Origin: Selaginella tamariscina
Taxonomy: Eukaryota > Streptophyta > Lycopodiopsida > Selaginellales > Selaginellaceae
Direction: 5' to 3'
DNA length: 64,000 bases
Assembly: GCA_003024785.1 (NCBI GenBank)
Contig: PUQB01000096.1
Span: 124,001 to 188,000 of the forward strand
Under the pieces are notes generated by a model. That model worked only from the letters and a program-made list of their open reading frames with translations. It made no database searches and was not told where the DNA came from. Each line of letters begins with the position of its first letter. The stretch's first letter is position 1. A program made the position numbers and the translations under genes. This document shows positions 46,999 to 58,600 of this stretch, one piece after another.

Positions 46999-48110
46999 AT
47001 ATGTATAAAATAATATAAGAGCATTATTATTTTAATAATATAAGATATTTACAAATGTAAACAATAAAAAAAGTTTCTCTAGTTTACTCAATATTGCAAA
47101 AAGAATGTGAAACAACATAAATATAAAATGTAAAGCACTATACACACACGCATGCGTGTGTGTGCATGTGTATATAATATATATAAAAGAAACTAGTACT
47201 TATAAATTATAACAATAGTTTTGTAAGTTAAATATAAATAAAAAGACTGAACTTATATACATACACAAGCATAAAAGTTTTTAGATTTTTCCACACACTT
47301 GTGTGTGTGTGTGTGTGTGTGTGTATTATTAATAAGCTATTTAAAAACATTTTATTAAAAGACAACAGATATTAATCAGTCCTAAAAATTATTAATTAAA
47401 ATGGAGTTTAAGAAAAATTAATTTAATTATTAAGAGTGAACTTTTCATTTGTAATGCACAATACATACATTGCATATGCATCGCATCTCACACACACGCA
47501 TTCACGCACGCGCATACGGGTATATTAAGTCTCTTATTTCTAATTAGAAAAGAGAGTTCCTTACGAAAGCAACAAATTTATTGTATTCATATATGTGTAT
47601 TTATATTTATTTACTTTCTTTAATTGTGAAAGAGAAAAGATGAATATTTGCTCTAACTAACCACAACCACTTAATTATGGCTTACGATTTATTTGATTGA
47701 ATGTAATCCGTGTATACGGGTCTTTGTGCATTACATTCACGTATGTGTAGTCACTCGTGCTTTTGGTTTTTAGTTTAAAATATTCTACTATGTTTAAATT
47801 ATTTATAAAAAGTAAGTATTAACTATTAACATTTTGTGGCAATGTTTTAGAATGTACTGAGAAATGTAACTGTTTAGATTAAAAATAAAGATTTAGAGTA
47901 AATTTTAATTTACATGATTAATATCAGTCCCGTAAAATGTAGAATATAAAGCATCATAACATTAAAATTTATTTATTGTTATTAAACTCTTTAGAATTCT
48001 GTTTTTATTTTGTTTAATTTTTTAATTAATATATTAATTAAATTAAAAGAAAGATAATAGAATTTATTCCACTATGTCTATAACTTAAGGAACAAAGAAA
48101 AAAGATACCT
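46999..48110. other. AT-rich intergenic sequence
   Basis: No gene recognised. Contains a (GT)n tract at about 47299-47323 and scattered CACACG runs. Confidence 0.6.
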
Positions 48111-48830
48111 CTAGAGTGCGACCTCCCTGTTGAAAATACAGCTGAACTTACCGGTCTTAGCCCGGCTTGCAGCTAGCTCCTCAAGCCTGAGGATCCTGTC
48201 TGGGAGTTTGCAGACAAACTCCTGAGCCTTCTGCGCTCGCGGGGACAGACCCACAACCTTGTCAACGTTCCACCTCTTCACCAGGTGCTCAAGGATTCCC
48301 GCATAATCCCTCGCAGTGTACATGCCAGTCCTCTGTGCCACTGCCGAGAAGTTGTCGAACAGGTTCTCGTCATGTCCATCATACATAAGATGTGCTGGCA
48401 TGGATATCTTCTTCCTCATCATGTCCTCTAATCCCAGCATGGCGCCCTCCGGGTCGAGCTCGAACAGCTTCTCCACTATGCGTGTGTAAGCATTCTCGTG
48501 ACGCTTCTCGTCGGCAGCAATTAAGTATTAATTAGACTGCTTACCATTCCGGATCCTGGATAGTCTTCTCGATCTGCTTCACATCAACACGGCCAGTCAA
48601 GTAGAGATACTTGTTAAGCAAGTCCCCATGTCTGTTTTCTTCGGCAGTCCATTGCCTTCCCCAGACAGCCCAGGGACTCGAACTGGCACCAGTCTCATCC
48701 CGTGTCCCATCCAAACACACAAAGTAGTCGTCTGGGAGACACTCTGCACGCTTACGGAGATCGCGTAGCTCGTCGAAGAAGCTCTCCGAGGACGGCCCGG
48801 GGATATATCCTGCGGCTGCGATTTGAATAT
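48111..48830 (-). pseudogene. Stearoyl-ACP (delta-9) desaturase pseudogene
   Basis: Two blocks of plastid acyl-ACP desaturase are plain. The first (about 48825-48540) reads [20 protein letters not shown], then [20 protein letters not shown], then [20 protein letters not shown], with the iron-ligand motif EENRHGD. The second (about 48512-48111) contains [40 protein letters not shown] and a C-terminus like the family's ([15 protein letters not shown]). These soluble di-iron enzymes make oleoyl-ACP in plastids. About 20 residues expected between CLDG and the preceding DYFV are missing. So are some 50 residues between QIEKTIQ and ADEKRHE, leaving only a donor-like GGTAAGC. The frame also changes near the start, after QPQDI. 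The transit peptide exon is absent. It cannot make an active enzyme. GC content is clearly higher than the flanks, as for a recently decayed coding sequence. Confidence 0.85.
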
Positions 48831-48849
48831 ATACACACACATACACAAA

Positions 48850-50030
48850 TCACACACATATCTGTGTGTATGCATACCAATACATACACATGCAGAGCAA
48901 GAACATGCAAATCAAACACCAATGTGTAGAAAAATACATAAATATGTAATATATATATACATCGATCGAAAGCTTGAATCTAAAAAATGATATAATATTA
49001 AAAAGAAGTACAATTTTATGAAAATGAAATCGATATAATATTAAAAGAAGTACAATTTCATGAAAATGTACATACTTATGTGAAGATCTCGGAGGGAGGA
49101 GATTTTAGGGCGTGGGGTTAGGGCAACCCTAGGGTGTTCCACTTAACATGCCAAACTCATTTGCACTAATCGAAAAACCTCATTCGAACTGATAATGATT
49201 ATTTAACATTCAAATCTTGAGTTTTCTAACTAGTTATTACATTAGTGGATATGACTTTATAATGTATTAGTTTATTGAAATGTAAAAATTATAATATAAA
49301 AATGCACTTAGTTAATATGTATTGAACTTTAGTGTTAAGATGAAAAAAAATATAATGCTACTCTAGTATTTTGAAAACTATTTAGGACTAAAAAGAATTA
49401 TAAACTAGTGTCTGTTTTCATAACTGATTTAGTAAGATATCAATGCTCACATTAATGTTACCATGATCTCATATATCAGTTAAAATCTCCAACCATGAGT
49501 AAAATATCTAGTTCAATACATCAAACTAAAATATACCACTCATTTTGAACAATTAGTAATCCTTACAAAGTACAACATTGCTCCCCAATCAATGTTTTTG
49601 AAAAACTCTTTATCATTTCTTAAATAACTTAAAGACTGGGTTTCAAGTTACAACACTAAAGTGCTATATGGTATATGAGAATTAACTATAGGAAAGACAC
49701 TAAGATAATGTAAATATTTTAATGAATAAGTTATGGCATATGTTTATTAGAACTTAAGATAAATATATATTAGTTCATATTATTGGTTTTTCTTTTTTTC
49801 TATTTCTATGTATTAGTGCAAGTATAAGTGTCACTCTTTTTATTATAAGACATGTGTGATACAAATAAGGTATTTAGCAAAATAATCCATGACAGTTTTG
49901 GAATAATGTTATTTATTGTAAACTTAGAGTTCATCATATTTTCAATGAACTAATGGTAAGAATAAGGATAAATTTGTTAAGCCATATTTAATTTTTGACT
50001 TTATATATGCAAATCCTTTTGGCTGATAAC
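48850..50030. other. AT-rich intergenic sequence
   Basis: No gene is recognised. Near 49080-49140 a GGGGTTAGGGCAACCCTAGGG stretch resembles a plant leader motif and could be the remains of the desaturase promoter. The rest looks like decayed repeat. Confidence 0.5.
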
Positions 50031-50039
50031 AAAGTCAAT

Positions 50040-50275
50040 ATGATGAAAATAAAAAACTCTTTAATAAGCAAAGCTAGAGTAGTAATAGAAAATGCATTTG
50101 ATATTTTGAAGAGTAACGATCAATATTAATAAATTATTTAATTAAATTTTCTTTAGATAACATGTGTTTGTTTTTTACTTTACAATTTCTTGCAATTGAG
50201 AAGAGAGTTTGAACTTGAAGAACAAATTGACATGATGCCTAATGTAGAACATGATCTAGTCGTAAAAACAATATG
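50040..50275 (+). mobile_element. PIF/Harbinger transposase remnant
   Basis: The plus strand encodes KNSLISKARVVIENAFDILK, which matches the (L)SRARxVVENAFGRLK signature of Harbinger-type DDE_Tnp_4 transposases. After a gap of about 60 bases, TCVCFLLYNFLQLREEFELE fits the following AACVLHNF region. Both lie in the expected order. The frame is interrupted and the N-terminal catalytic part is not recognisable, so this is a decayed plain DNA transposon. Its ends could not be found. Confidence 0.6.
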
Positions 50276-51900
50276 ACTTGCAATGAAAAATGTTATTAAA
50301 GAAGATTTTCTTAAACATCATTAATTAATTAATACTTAAAACTCTTCTAGCTTTGAGTAAAATCAGAAGTACTTGAGTTATTATTAAATTTATTTAATAT
50401 CTCAAACATTTCTAATTGAATTGTTGTTTTTCTTTCTTCACACTTATATGTGCCATTTTAATTTCTTAATGATGTTTTTAAGACCTATAAATTTATTAGC
50501 AACATTGTTGAAGCCACCAGATTTGCAGTTCTTTATAGGTTTCTTACCAAAAACATAGGTGTGGGAAGTTCTTTTGAAGTTGGTGGAGCTTATTCTTCTT
50601 TATCAATCTTAATAAGTGTGTGTGGTTAAGTACCAATGTAATCAAAAGAATTAAGTCTAGAAGCAACATCACCATCACCATCAGTATTTTCTATATCTTC
50701 ATTATCAACCTTTTACCACTTTTCTCTACTACAACCACTTTGAATGCCACATTCATTGTCTTAAGGTTTCTAATTAAAAGTTTTAACATAACTTATAATA
50801 CTCCCAAGCAAATGGTGAAGAACCACTCTGGGTTATCACATTTCTTTCTCTTTATTGAAATGCTTCTTCAAAGTGTCTCATCGATTCTTTAATTGTTACA
50901 CTTTCGTATGTTTTATTGGATCTGCCGTAACCTTATTAAACTCGTTCCAATTTCTACTTTATAAGTTTCTTCATTAATAAAAAAAGTACACATCCTCGTA
51001 ACACTTTAAAAACACCTTTGTATTCTATATGTTCAAAACTTAAGTTTGGGAAGACTGATACAAGAACATGAAGCCTTTCTCTTCTTATCTTTATTAAAAC
51101 TTGTTACAACATAAGGAACTTGACCTTGTGAAGAAGTATTATGTGTAACATTAGAGGGATTCACATGTAAATTCAATTACATTTTTTTGTCCAAATAAAT
51201 CCCTAAGTATATTTTATTAAATTAATTAAAAACATTAACAATATGTACTAGAGAATATTCTATTATAAAGCACTTAATGTTTCACCACCGAACCACATGT
51301 GTTTCGTATCACCGTCGGAGTTTCCACCATCGGCAAGTCATTTTCAATTAGTATTCCATGTTGTTTCACCGGATGTTGGGTTTTTTTCCACCTGTTGCTT
51401 CTCAAGTGCGCACGCTACTAAGGTAGGGCAAATGGTGGTGATACCCCAAAAAGAAAATTCAATATAAGTCAGATGTTATTGAAAAAGAGAAGTAGAATAA
51501 GTAAAAGTATCGGTAAAAGCAGAAGTAGAAAAAGTGTTTAATCTTAAGTATAACATTTTTAAACATTAACATGTAATGTTAAGTTAGCTTGTTAGTTTTG
51601 ATCATGATATATGGCATCATAAGTTAAGATAAACATATTTAAATTATTAATAAAGGTTAATATATTTAATTAAACCCTTAATAAACCCTATCATAATAAA
51701 TACTACATATATTTAACTAATCAATACATAACAATCATTATAATGTTGTATAAGTATTCATTTTTTATCGATTTAAATTTAAATCTCTATCAAAATCAAA
51801 TAAATAAAAACTAGCCGAAGACCTGGCGTGCAAAGTACATATTTTTCTGTTTATTTTACAGCATTGATAGTGTTCGTCCTTACAAGACATGCTCATCTAG
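50276..51900. other. Unexplained AT-rich stretch, possibly more of the Harbinger element
   Basis: Only short or broken frames. On the minus strand near 50695-50620 the sequence reads EDIENTDGDGDVASRLNSFD, an acidic run that could be part of an accessory (Myb-like) transposon protein, but I cannot confirm this. Confidence 0.3.
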
Positions 51901-51904
51901 CTTA

Positions 51905-52142
51905 GTGAAATTCTCAATCTAATAGAGTTAACAAACTTATTTGAAAGCAGCACAGCGTTCAACTGGGCAAACAAACACTCCATAGTGAGCTGCAATTTTT
52001 ATTATCGTGCTATACACTGGCCAGATGGTCCCGGGAAGCATCCCGGGAAGCAAAATACAAAACGACCACAACATATATCTCTGGAGGTGCATGGGTAGCC
52101 TCTTGGTATGCATCCCCACTTGCCTTCACCACTAGGCCATAA
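51905..52142 (-). mobile_element. SINE-like or tRNA-derived repeat
   Basis: On the minus strand it opens TATGGCCTAGTGGTGAAGGCAA, which fits a tRNA-type A box (TGGCNNAGTGG). AGTGGGGATGCATACCAAGAGG follows, as in plant tRNA-derived SINE heads. The expected B box is not clear, perhaps decayed. A tandem TCCCGGGAAGCA doublet lies in the body. Confidence 0.45.
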
Positions 52143-52286
52143 ATTCCTACCAGCGAAATGAGATGCAGAAATTATTGATTATAAACAGTGATTTACTACA
52201 AATTTGCCTATAAATTATGTTGCGATGTTAACAAAGCCTTAACAAAATCAAAAAAAAGATCTTTCAAGCCGTCAGCATATTGAAAT

Positions 52287-52800
52287 TCAAACAACAGAAG
52301 TACAAGTAAAAAGTATAAGTAAAAACAATTTCATTTTTGGCGGGGGCGTTTGCGTAGATTTGGTGCGGGAGGCTGAGGAGCCGGTCCAGGCTGGGACGCA
52401 TTTGAGGGCATCAATCACACCCGCACGAGCATCAAATGAGGAAGAGCAGCGCCTTTTTTTTTTGAAGGTCCGTCTCCGCTGGAAATCAGTCTTGTGCGGT
52501 TTTCCGGGCAGCTCCTCCTTGCAGAAAGTGCAGAGAACCCCACCAGGTGTTCTCTTGCAGTGGCAGAGTGGATTCAAAGGTTCTACAAGAGGATCTACAA
52601 TCGGCTGACCTATCTGTTCCTCACCCCCTTGCAAACCCTCGCCGCCAACATCCTGCGAACCCTCACCGCCCAGGATTCGGCCCCTGCCCCTGCCCCTGCC
52701 CCTGCGATGGACGGCTCTCCGTCGTTGTCGGCTCCATCACGCGGCCCCGGATTCACACCGCGCGGCAAAAAGACATAGTTTTTTATCCTGCCGGCATATC
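52287..52800 (-). CDS. Small hypothetical Cys-rich protein, probable frame breaks
   Basis: The clearest part is a 115-residue open frame at 52634-52287. It contains LCHCKRTPGGVLCTFCKEEL, a CXCX8CXXC arrangement that could bind zinc, then a basic run, RRRTFKKKRR. Upstream on the same strand a Gly/Gln-rich or Ala/Gly-rich repeat (52720-52680, CAGGGG units) leads in, but from another frame, so the true start is unsure. The region is unusually GC-rich for this neighbourhood. I do not recognise the family. Confidence 0.35.
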
Positions 52801-52901
52801 TGCAGCCGCTAACATATGCCATCTAATTAAGTTAGTCTTAATTAACTATGATAAATATTAATTTTGAGTTGCCGATCGAAACGACTGCACCTCATTGCAC
52901 T

Positions 52902-53135
52902 GGTTCCTACTTAGAAATTAAGTTTTGTATTGTTGAATTGGTCACTTCCTTAATGAGTGCAGACTGTGCAGCTACTCCTTCTCCATTCAGCGCTTCTCCT
53001 GTAATAATCAAGGCAACATATATACCAATAATATATGATTGTACCTTGTTGTAGGACTTCTCTTGCCCATGTACCAGAGGCAATTGCAGTAACCAAAGCA
53101 CAAGCACAAGCAGCACAGAGTTTGTTGCTCTCACC
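52902..53135 (-). CDS. Small hypothetical protein, possibly two exons
   Basis: One reading is a single 76-residue frame from Met at 53135 with a strong hydrophobic start (MVRATNSVLLVLVLWLLQLP LVHG) like a secretion signal. Another is two exons joined across a GTACAATC...TTACAG intron (about 53053-53005), giving ...REVLQQ-GEALNGEGVAAQSALIKEV to the same stop at about 52906. The splice signals are good, so the second reading is attractive. I do not recognise either product. Repeated sequence lies upstream, in its putative promoter. Confidence 0.35.
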
Positions 53136-53710
53136 ATATTGATACTGCATGTTACTAGCCTGCACATTTAATATATTCGACTAACCATCCTCGTTTATCT
53201 CGTGGGCTGTACACTGTATTCCCGACGGCTGCACTGTTTTAGAAGATTTTGAAATAAATAATTAAAACAAATCTTTCTTACATTAGATACTCAATCTTTC
53301 TAGATTAATAATATAATACGATTTAATATATATTGATACTGCATGTTACTTGCCTGTATATATATACGACTAACCATCCTCGTGTATCTCGTGGCCATAT
53401 ACTGTATTACTTGACTTGCAACCTATATATGAATAGCTGAGCTGTTTCAATCCCTTGTGTCAGAAACTTTCGAATAAATCAAGTAGATAAAGATAAATCT
53501 CTCACATTATTCTTTATATTGAAATTACATTAGATACTCAATCTTTCTAGATTAATAAATATGAATTATATATAATTAGAAATATATTGATACTATTGAT
53601 ACTGCATGCTACTAGCCTGTCTATATAAAACGTGGCTGATCCCTTGTTTTAAAAGATTTGAAATAAATCAAGTAGATAAATCTTTCTTACATATTAAATT
53701 ACATTATTCA
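53136..53710. repeat. Three diverged tandem units of about 200-260 bp
   Basis: Each unit begins GATACTGCATGTTACT(A/T)GCCTG (about 53139, 53333 and 53599). The first two continue with CGACTAACCATCCTCG(T)...TATCTCGTGG and ACTGTATT, and all three reach TTTGAAATAAAT(C)AAG and ATCTTTCTTACAT-like sequence. They lie directly upstream of the small hypothetical gene on the minus strand. Confidence 0.7.
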
Positions 53711-54119
53711 AGAATGTAGTTATGATTACTATATATGAATTACTAAATAATTTGAGAATATATATATATATATATCTAAAATTCTGATAATATATAAATT
53801 AAATAATAAATTTTATTAATAATCTTATACATAGAAGAACATAAATTTTCTTTAAATACATATTTTTTCTTGATTTTTAGTATTTGCCAGTTAACCAAGT
53901 TTTACTTATATGCATACTTAAATATTATTATATAACTTTATTATATTATGCATATCACTTTGCACTTAAATTACATTAAAAAAACCCTACTTAATTATCA
54001 TTTATATAAAAGGGGGGCAAGCTTTCCGACAACAGCAGTTTGGAGAAATGTGAAGTAAGGGAATACATGTAAAAAATATCACATTGTGTATAAGTGTGTA
54101 TAAGTGTAAGTTATATTTT

Positions 54120-54635
54120 ATTAGCAGGAAAGCTAACGGAGATCTTGGCAAGTTTATAGAGAGTTTAGACAGTAAACTAAAAGAATATGGAAAATAGTTA
54201 AGGGTGAGTGAAATGCATTGACTTCATAAAGACTTGCACGAGGAGCTTAAGAGGCTAAAGAAGAACCCTAAACCTGGGGAGAATGCTGCAAAAAAACAAT
54301 TAGTTGAACAATTAAAAGGCTTGAGGTAGAAAATCGTGATATATGAATAAAAAATTAAAATACCTAATAAAACAAATTATTAATGTCATGTATTGATGGA
54401 ATGCTAATATTAAATGCTATTATATTTAGAAAAATTATATATAGTTTAACTTAAAACTAATAGTCCCATCCTAACTAGAAGTAATTTCAAAAGTAAGTTT
54501 TATTCACTATTTATGTATTTTATATTTTAATTAGATTAATACTGAAACTGAGGTTCCAATGTGATCGATCAACTTCAGAAGTGGAGGCTAAGTTTGATAT
54601 TTTATTCAAGGAGAATCGACGGTGGATCTAAGCCC
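54120..54635 (+). pseudogene. Possible decayed coiled-coil protein gene
   Basis: Plus-strand pieces read RKANGDLGKFIESLDSKLKE, then LHKDLHEELKRLKKNPKPGE followed by NAAKKQLVEQLKGLR, and after an AT-rich intron-like gap ILKLRFQCDRSTSEVEAKFD. All are charged and helical. Frames between pieces do not join plainly and no start is evident. Family unknown. Confidence 0.35.
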
Positions 54636-54639
54636 TTGT

Positions 54640-55885
54640 TTGGATTGGCAAGGGTTATTAAGTTTTAAATATTATATGCTAAGATTAATTAAATTGGTCT
54701 GCCTAATAATGTTTTTTATGAACATTAAATGAACTATAATGCAATCGCCTTTGCTACATTTTGCTTCGTTTTAAATTTGAAAAAATAAAGGACTATTTTT
54801 GAAGAATAACCTAAGTTAGTTAAAGTTGCTAAGTAAATTGTATCTGTTATAACTTAATTCATAAAATTCATGTGTTTAAATTTATTTACTTGTAATATGG
54901 TGTATACACACGTACACAGGTGTATAACGAGAAAGAGATTTTAAAACTGAAATAATATTTATAAAGAATTTTTAAAACGTGGACAATAAAACAAGGGACG
55001 TTTCACACTTCCCCCTCACACTTGCAGATGCAAACACACAGCCACACGCATTGCACATGCGTACATATGTCTGTATAGTAAATTAGCATTAACTCGTTAA
55101 TTTAATTTTTAAGTCCCACCAAAATTAGCATTACATTAAGTTATCAAAAGTAAATTAATGTACATTTTTTTAATATAATTTTTCCCAACTAAACATTACA
55201 TTAAATTAAGACTTAATGACATTAATTAAATTTTGGAAAAAAAAACATTAATTTAATGTTTACCTTTCCTAGTTTTAAATGTAATACATTAACATTAAAA
55301 ACAGTCAGTTTCAAGTGATCCTGAAGCAGGATCTACAAGTAAACCAAGGGAAAGGAAATATACTGATGGTATTATTTCGTCCTGTGAATGTACTAAAATA
55401 AAAAACGAAGAGTACAAATGGTGAAGTATGTGAAAGAGATGAGGATGTTAGCTGAGTGATGAAAATTAAATTAATGTAATATTTAATTTTCTGAAAGAAA
55501 ATATAAATTTATTTAATTTAATTTTATATAATTACTAATGGGAATGAAAACAATAACTAATTTTTCATGGTGTAATGAGTTTAATGTGAACATTAACTTT
55601 ACACGGTGGAAAAATAAAGAATATTTACATTAAATTAGACTAATTAAATTAATTTATGTAATGACGCAAACATTTCAAAAATTGAATCAGATTATTATTG
55701 TTTAGATAGTGATTTGAATTAACATGTGATTAAAATATTTTATTTTAAAATAAATATTGTTTAATTAAAAAGTTTTTTATTACGAGTTAATATTATATGT
55801 GTTTTATGTATTTATTTATTAATAAAAGTTTAGAACTTTATATAAAATAATTGCGAGCTTCCTGTTTGACATAGAATGGTTAAAA
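54640..55885. other. AT-rich intergenic sequence
   Basis: No gene is recognised in this stretch. Confidence 0.6.
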
Positions 55886-55888
55886 GCT

Positions 55889-55940
55889 CGTCAACAGCTG
55901 GATTCGAACTTGCGAGGGCGTAGCCCTTTCAAGAGTCGAC
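55889..55940 (-). tRNA. tRNA-Ser-like 3' half (fragment or pseudogene)
   Basis: On the minus strand the segment begins GTCGACTCTTGAAAGGGC. It continues with a variable-arm hairpin (GGGCTACGCCC), then a T-arm and B box (GCAAGTTCGAATCCAGC), and ends GTTGACG. This is the layout of the 3' half of a plant tRNA-Ser (anticodon-stem end, long variable arm, T arm, acceptor strand). The 5' half with D arm and A box is not present, so it cannot be a working tRNA. Confidence 0.5.
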
Positions 55941-56232
55941 TTTACGTACAGAAAAATTCAAAGTTAACCCATATATACAGTTGCTCTGACTAATTAGTAC
56001 ACCTAACAGGTGTCGTCATATGACATAAATTTAAATGTATCTAATAAAAACAAAAGAGAGTTTTCCCTGAGAGACTGAAACTCCTTTATGTATTAATTAG
56101 TAATTTAATATTCATTATCAAAAAGTTTAACACTGTTTAAATGGAGGCTTTGAAATTCGTACTGACTGCACACACACCAAACATGAGGGTCTGTGAGAAA
56201 ACTTAAATAAAACATACCTTTTCTCTTGTGTG

Positions 56233-56240
56233 TATATAAA
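56233..56240 (+). promoter_or_regulatory. TATA box of the SRPBCC gene
   Basis: TATATAAA lies 77 bases upstream of the first ATG of the gene at 56317, at a fitting distance for a transcription start near 56270. Confidence 0.6.
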
Positions 56241-56316
56241 CTAGTTCTTTCTAACGTAGATACTCAAGCTTTTCCTTCGTGCACTACAACAAGTAGCGCT
56301 AATTTCTAACGCTTGC

Positions 56317-56720
56317 ATGGGAGAGATGATACAAGGCAGTGCGTCCGGCACGGTCGCCGCGCCTATCTGGAGTGCATGGAAGGTTGCCTCGGACTTCTAC
56401 TCGTTACACGAGTGGGTTCCGAGCGTGAGGGAGTGCTACAGAGTGGAGGAGGACGTGAGATACTGTAAGTCGTATCCAGATAGGGAGGGAAATTTTACAT
56501 GGGTTAAGGAGAGATTAATAATGATTGATAATGAGAATTATAAGCTGTCTTATCAAATAATCGATGGGAATATGGGGCTTGATAACTATACTGCAACTAT
56601 GGAGTTTTCCAGAGTGGATGGTTCCAGGTTTCTGTCGAGTGGACGTTTACAATGAGCTCGACGAGCAGTAAAACCAAGGAAGATCAGGAAAAGTTTCTTG
56701 CATATGCATACAGTGCTTAG
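56317..56720 (+). CDS. SRPBCC (Bet v 1-like / lachrymatory-factor-synthase-like) protein, one apparent frame break
   Basis: Single exon. The protein starts MGEMIQGSASGTVAAPIWSA and contains WKVASDFYSLHEWVPSVREC, then RYCKSYPDREGNFTWVKERL and KLSYQIIDGNMGLDNYTATM. This is the pattern of plant lachrymatory-factor-synthase/PYL-like SRPBCC proteins (AP..VW..ASDF.NLH.W.P, then W.KERL, then Y.I.D.N.G...Y). They fold into a hydrophobic ligand cavity; the ligand here is unknown. The first frame stops at 56655. The family's next strand (VEWTFTM, compare VIEWSFTV) is in another frame and runs on to a stop at 56720, so one base is missing or extra near 56620. Even then it is shorter (about 134 residues) than the usual 150-170. 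It may be a pseudogene or carry a consensus error. Confidence 0.75.
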
Positions 56721-56995
56721 AGAAGAGAGCACAAGCTTGATATAAGCGTACGTGTATATATATGGGTGTGTGTTTTCGAATGTTTCTAAAGTTTAATAAT
56801 AAAACTTCTTGTTCAAGTTATCGTATTGAAGACTTCTACTCATATGAAGGTTTATCTTGGGTACACATCCTGGGTATAGTAGATTGTTGCGTCGGAATTG
56901 TCAGGTGGATTTGTGATCGGGGAATGAACATTAATAAAATTTCTATTATTAACAGAACATTTCCTCAATATTTAATAATTATTCATTTTGTTTGA

Positions 56996-58600
56996 TCATG
57001 CAATTAACTTGAATTTAAACATAAATAGAGATTAAATTTTATTTTACTCAACTCAATTCTTCAATAGAGAATGTACCCTTTGGATGAGAGAGGGAAGTGG
57101 GAGAGGTCTCTATATGAGTATGATTTAAGTTCCTTTAGTGAAAAGGAAAGTAATTTCAGTGTGTGCGTGTGCCTGTGTACCAACTACTGCATACTTTGCT
57201 GCTTTCCTGGTAATATATTAGTTTAGTTCATGAATAAAAGGAAATATCAAATTATTATATATTAAATGTATCACCTTAATAGCTTTTTTTATTTCATTTC
57301 TTTGAAATGCAAGAGTTTTAATGCGTCAAGACCATCCTCACGAAGTAAATGTCCTCTGAAATTTAGTAAGTAAATAAATAATATAGACACAAATATATAT
57401 GTGTGTGTGTGTGTGCATGCATGTGTGTATGTATGTATATCCATGTGTGTGGGTGCGTGTTTTGCCTACCAAATAAGGAAACAGGAATAGCACCCACAGA
57501 TATAAGTTCTCCATAACATGCATAGACACCTTCCTATGCATGTATATGATATGTACGTGTATACTCACCAGGCCATGACCAACATATTCAGTATGTAAGT
57601 TAGAGCTTGCAAACAGGTTTTGACCTCCAATTAAAACACATTGAAACATATTTATATAAATTACTATATATATATATATATATTGAATATAAACATAATC
57701 TATATATAATTTCAGAGAGCAAAAGAGACATTTAGTTAGAACCAAATAATGAAAAAAGTCATTCATACATATGGAATAATAACTTATATTATACATATTG
57801 TATATGTGTGGCCTCTCTCTTTATATAGTACCTTTGCATCCGATTTAAAATCTGATTAAGTAGTTTATTGAAAACGTTTTTAGCTTTTTAAAGTAAGTAT
57901 ATTTTGTGTTACTTAATAATTGCTTAAACTTTAGTGTTGGACAAATATGTAATAGATATTATAATATCGATAAGAATATTGTAAGTTAGTTAATAGTTCA
58001 CTGTGGTATAATATCTATAAACCTAAGTGACTTTGCATTTAACATGGTTCTAATTTAAATTGATTTAAAGAGCTTGAATATATTTGGTTTAAGCACTCCA
58101 TATATTATAGAGATATACACTAGATAAATAGATTAGTGTATGTATTAGTATATAACACTAACATATTTGTAATAACCATCCTATCTATATTATATTGTGT
58201 ATCTATGCATAAACACACTTTTGTGCATATAAAAGGTTATAAAAATAAGTACATATATGGATATACAATGTATGCATATGCAAGTACATATATTGCTATG
58301 TAGCATATTAATATATTAAGTAGGTGCATATGTATACATAACTAAGTATTTATGTGTTAAACAATGGTGCATAGCCTTTTATAATTTGAAATTGTAAGAT
58401 TATTATCACTGTTTATTATGGGATTATATATATAAATGTAAGTTATAAACTTATTTATATTAATAATTAAATAAAGGTTTTAAGAACTTCTTGTTTCACA
58501 TATGTGCACATATATACATGTATTGTACTTGTTTGCAAAGGTCAATATTATATATATTAGCATTATATGGATGAATTTATGTAGTAGATAGAATATATAA
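56996..58600. other. AT-rich intergenic sequence
   Basis: Only microsatellite-driven short frames (for example around 57395-57450, GTGT and GTAT runs). No gene is recognised. Confidence 0.6.

Noticed and set aside
47140-47330. CACACG/GTGTG alternating tract as a functional Z-DNA or origin site
   Set aside because: Such tracts occur throughout the window; nothing marks this one out.
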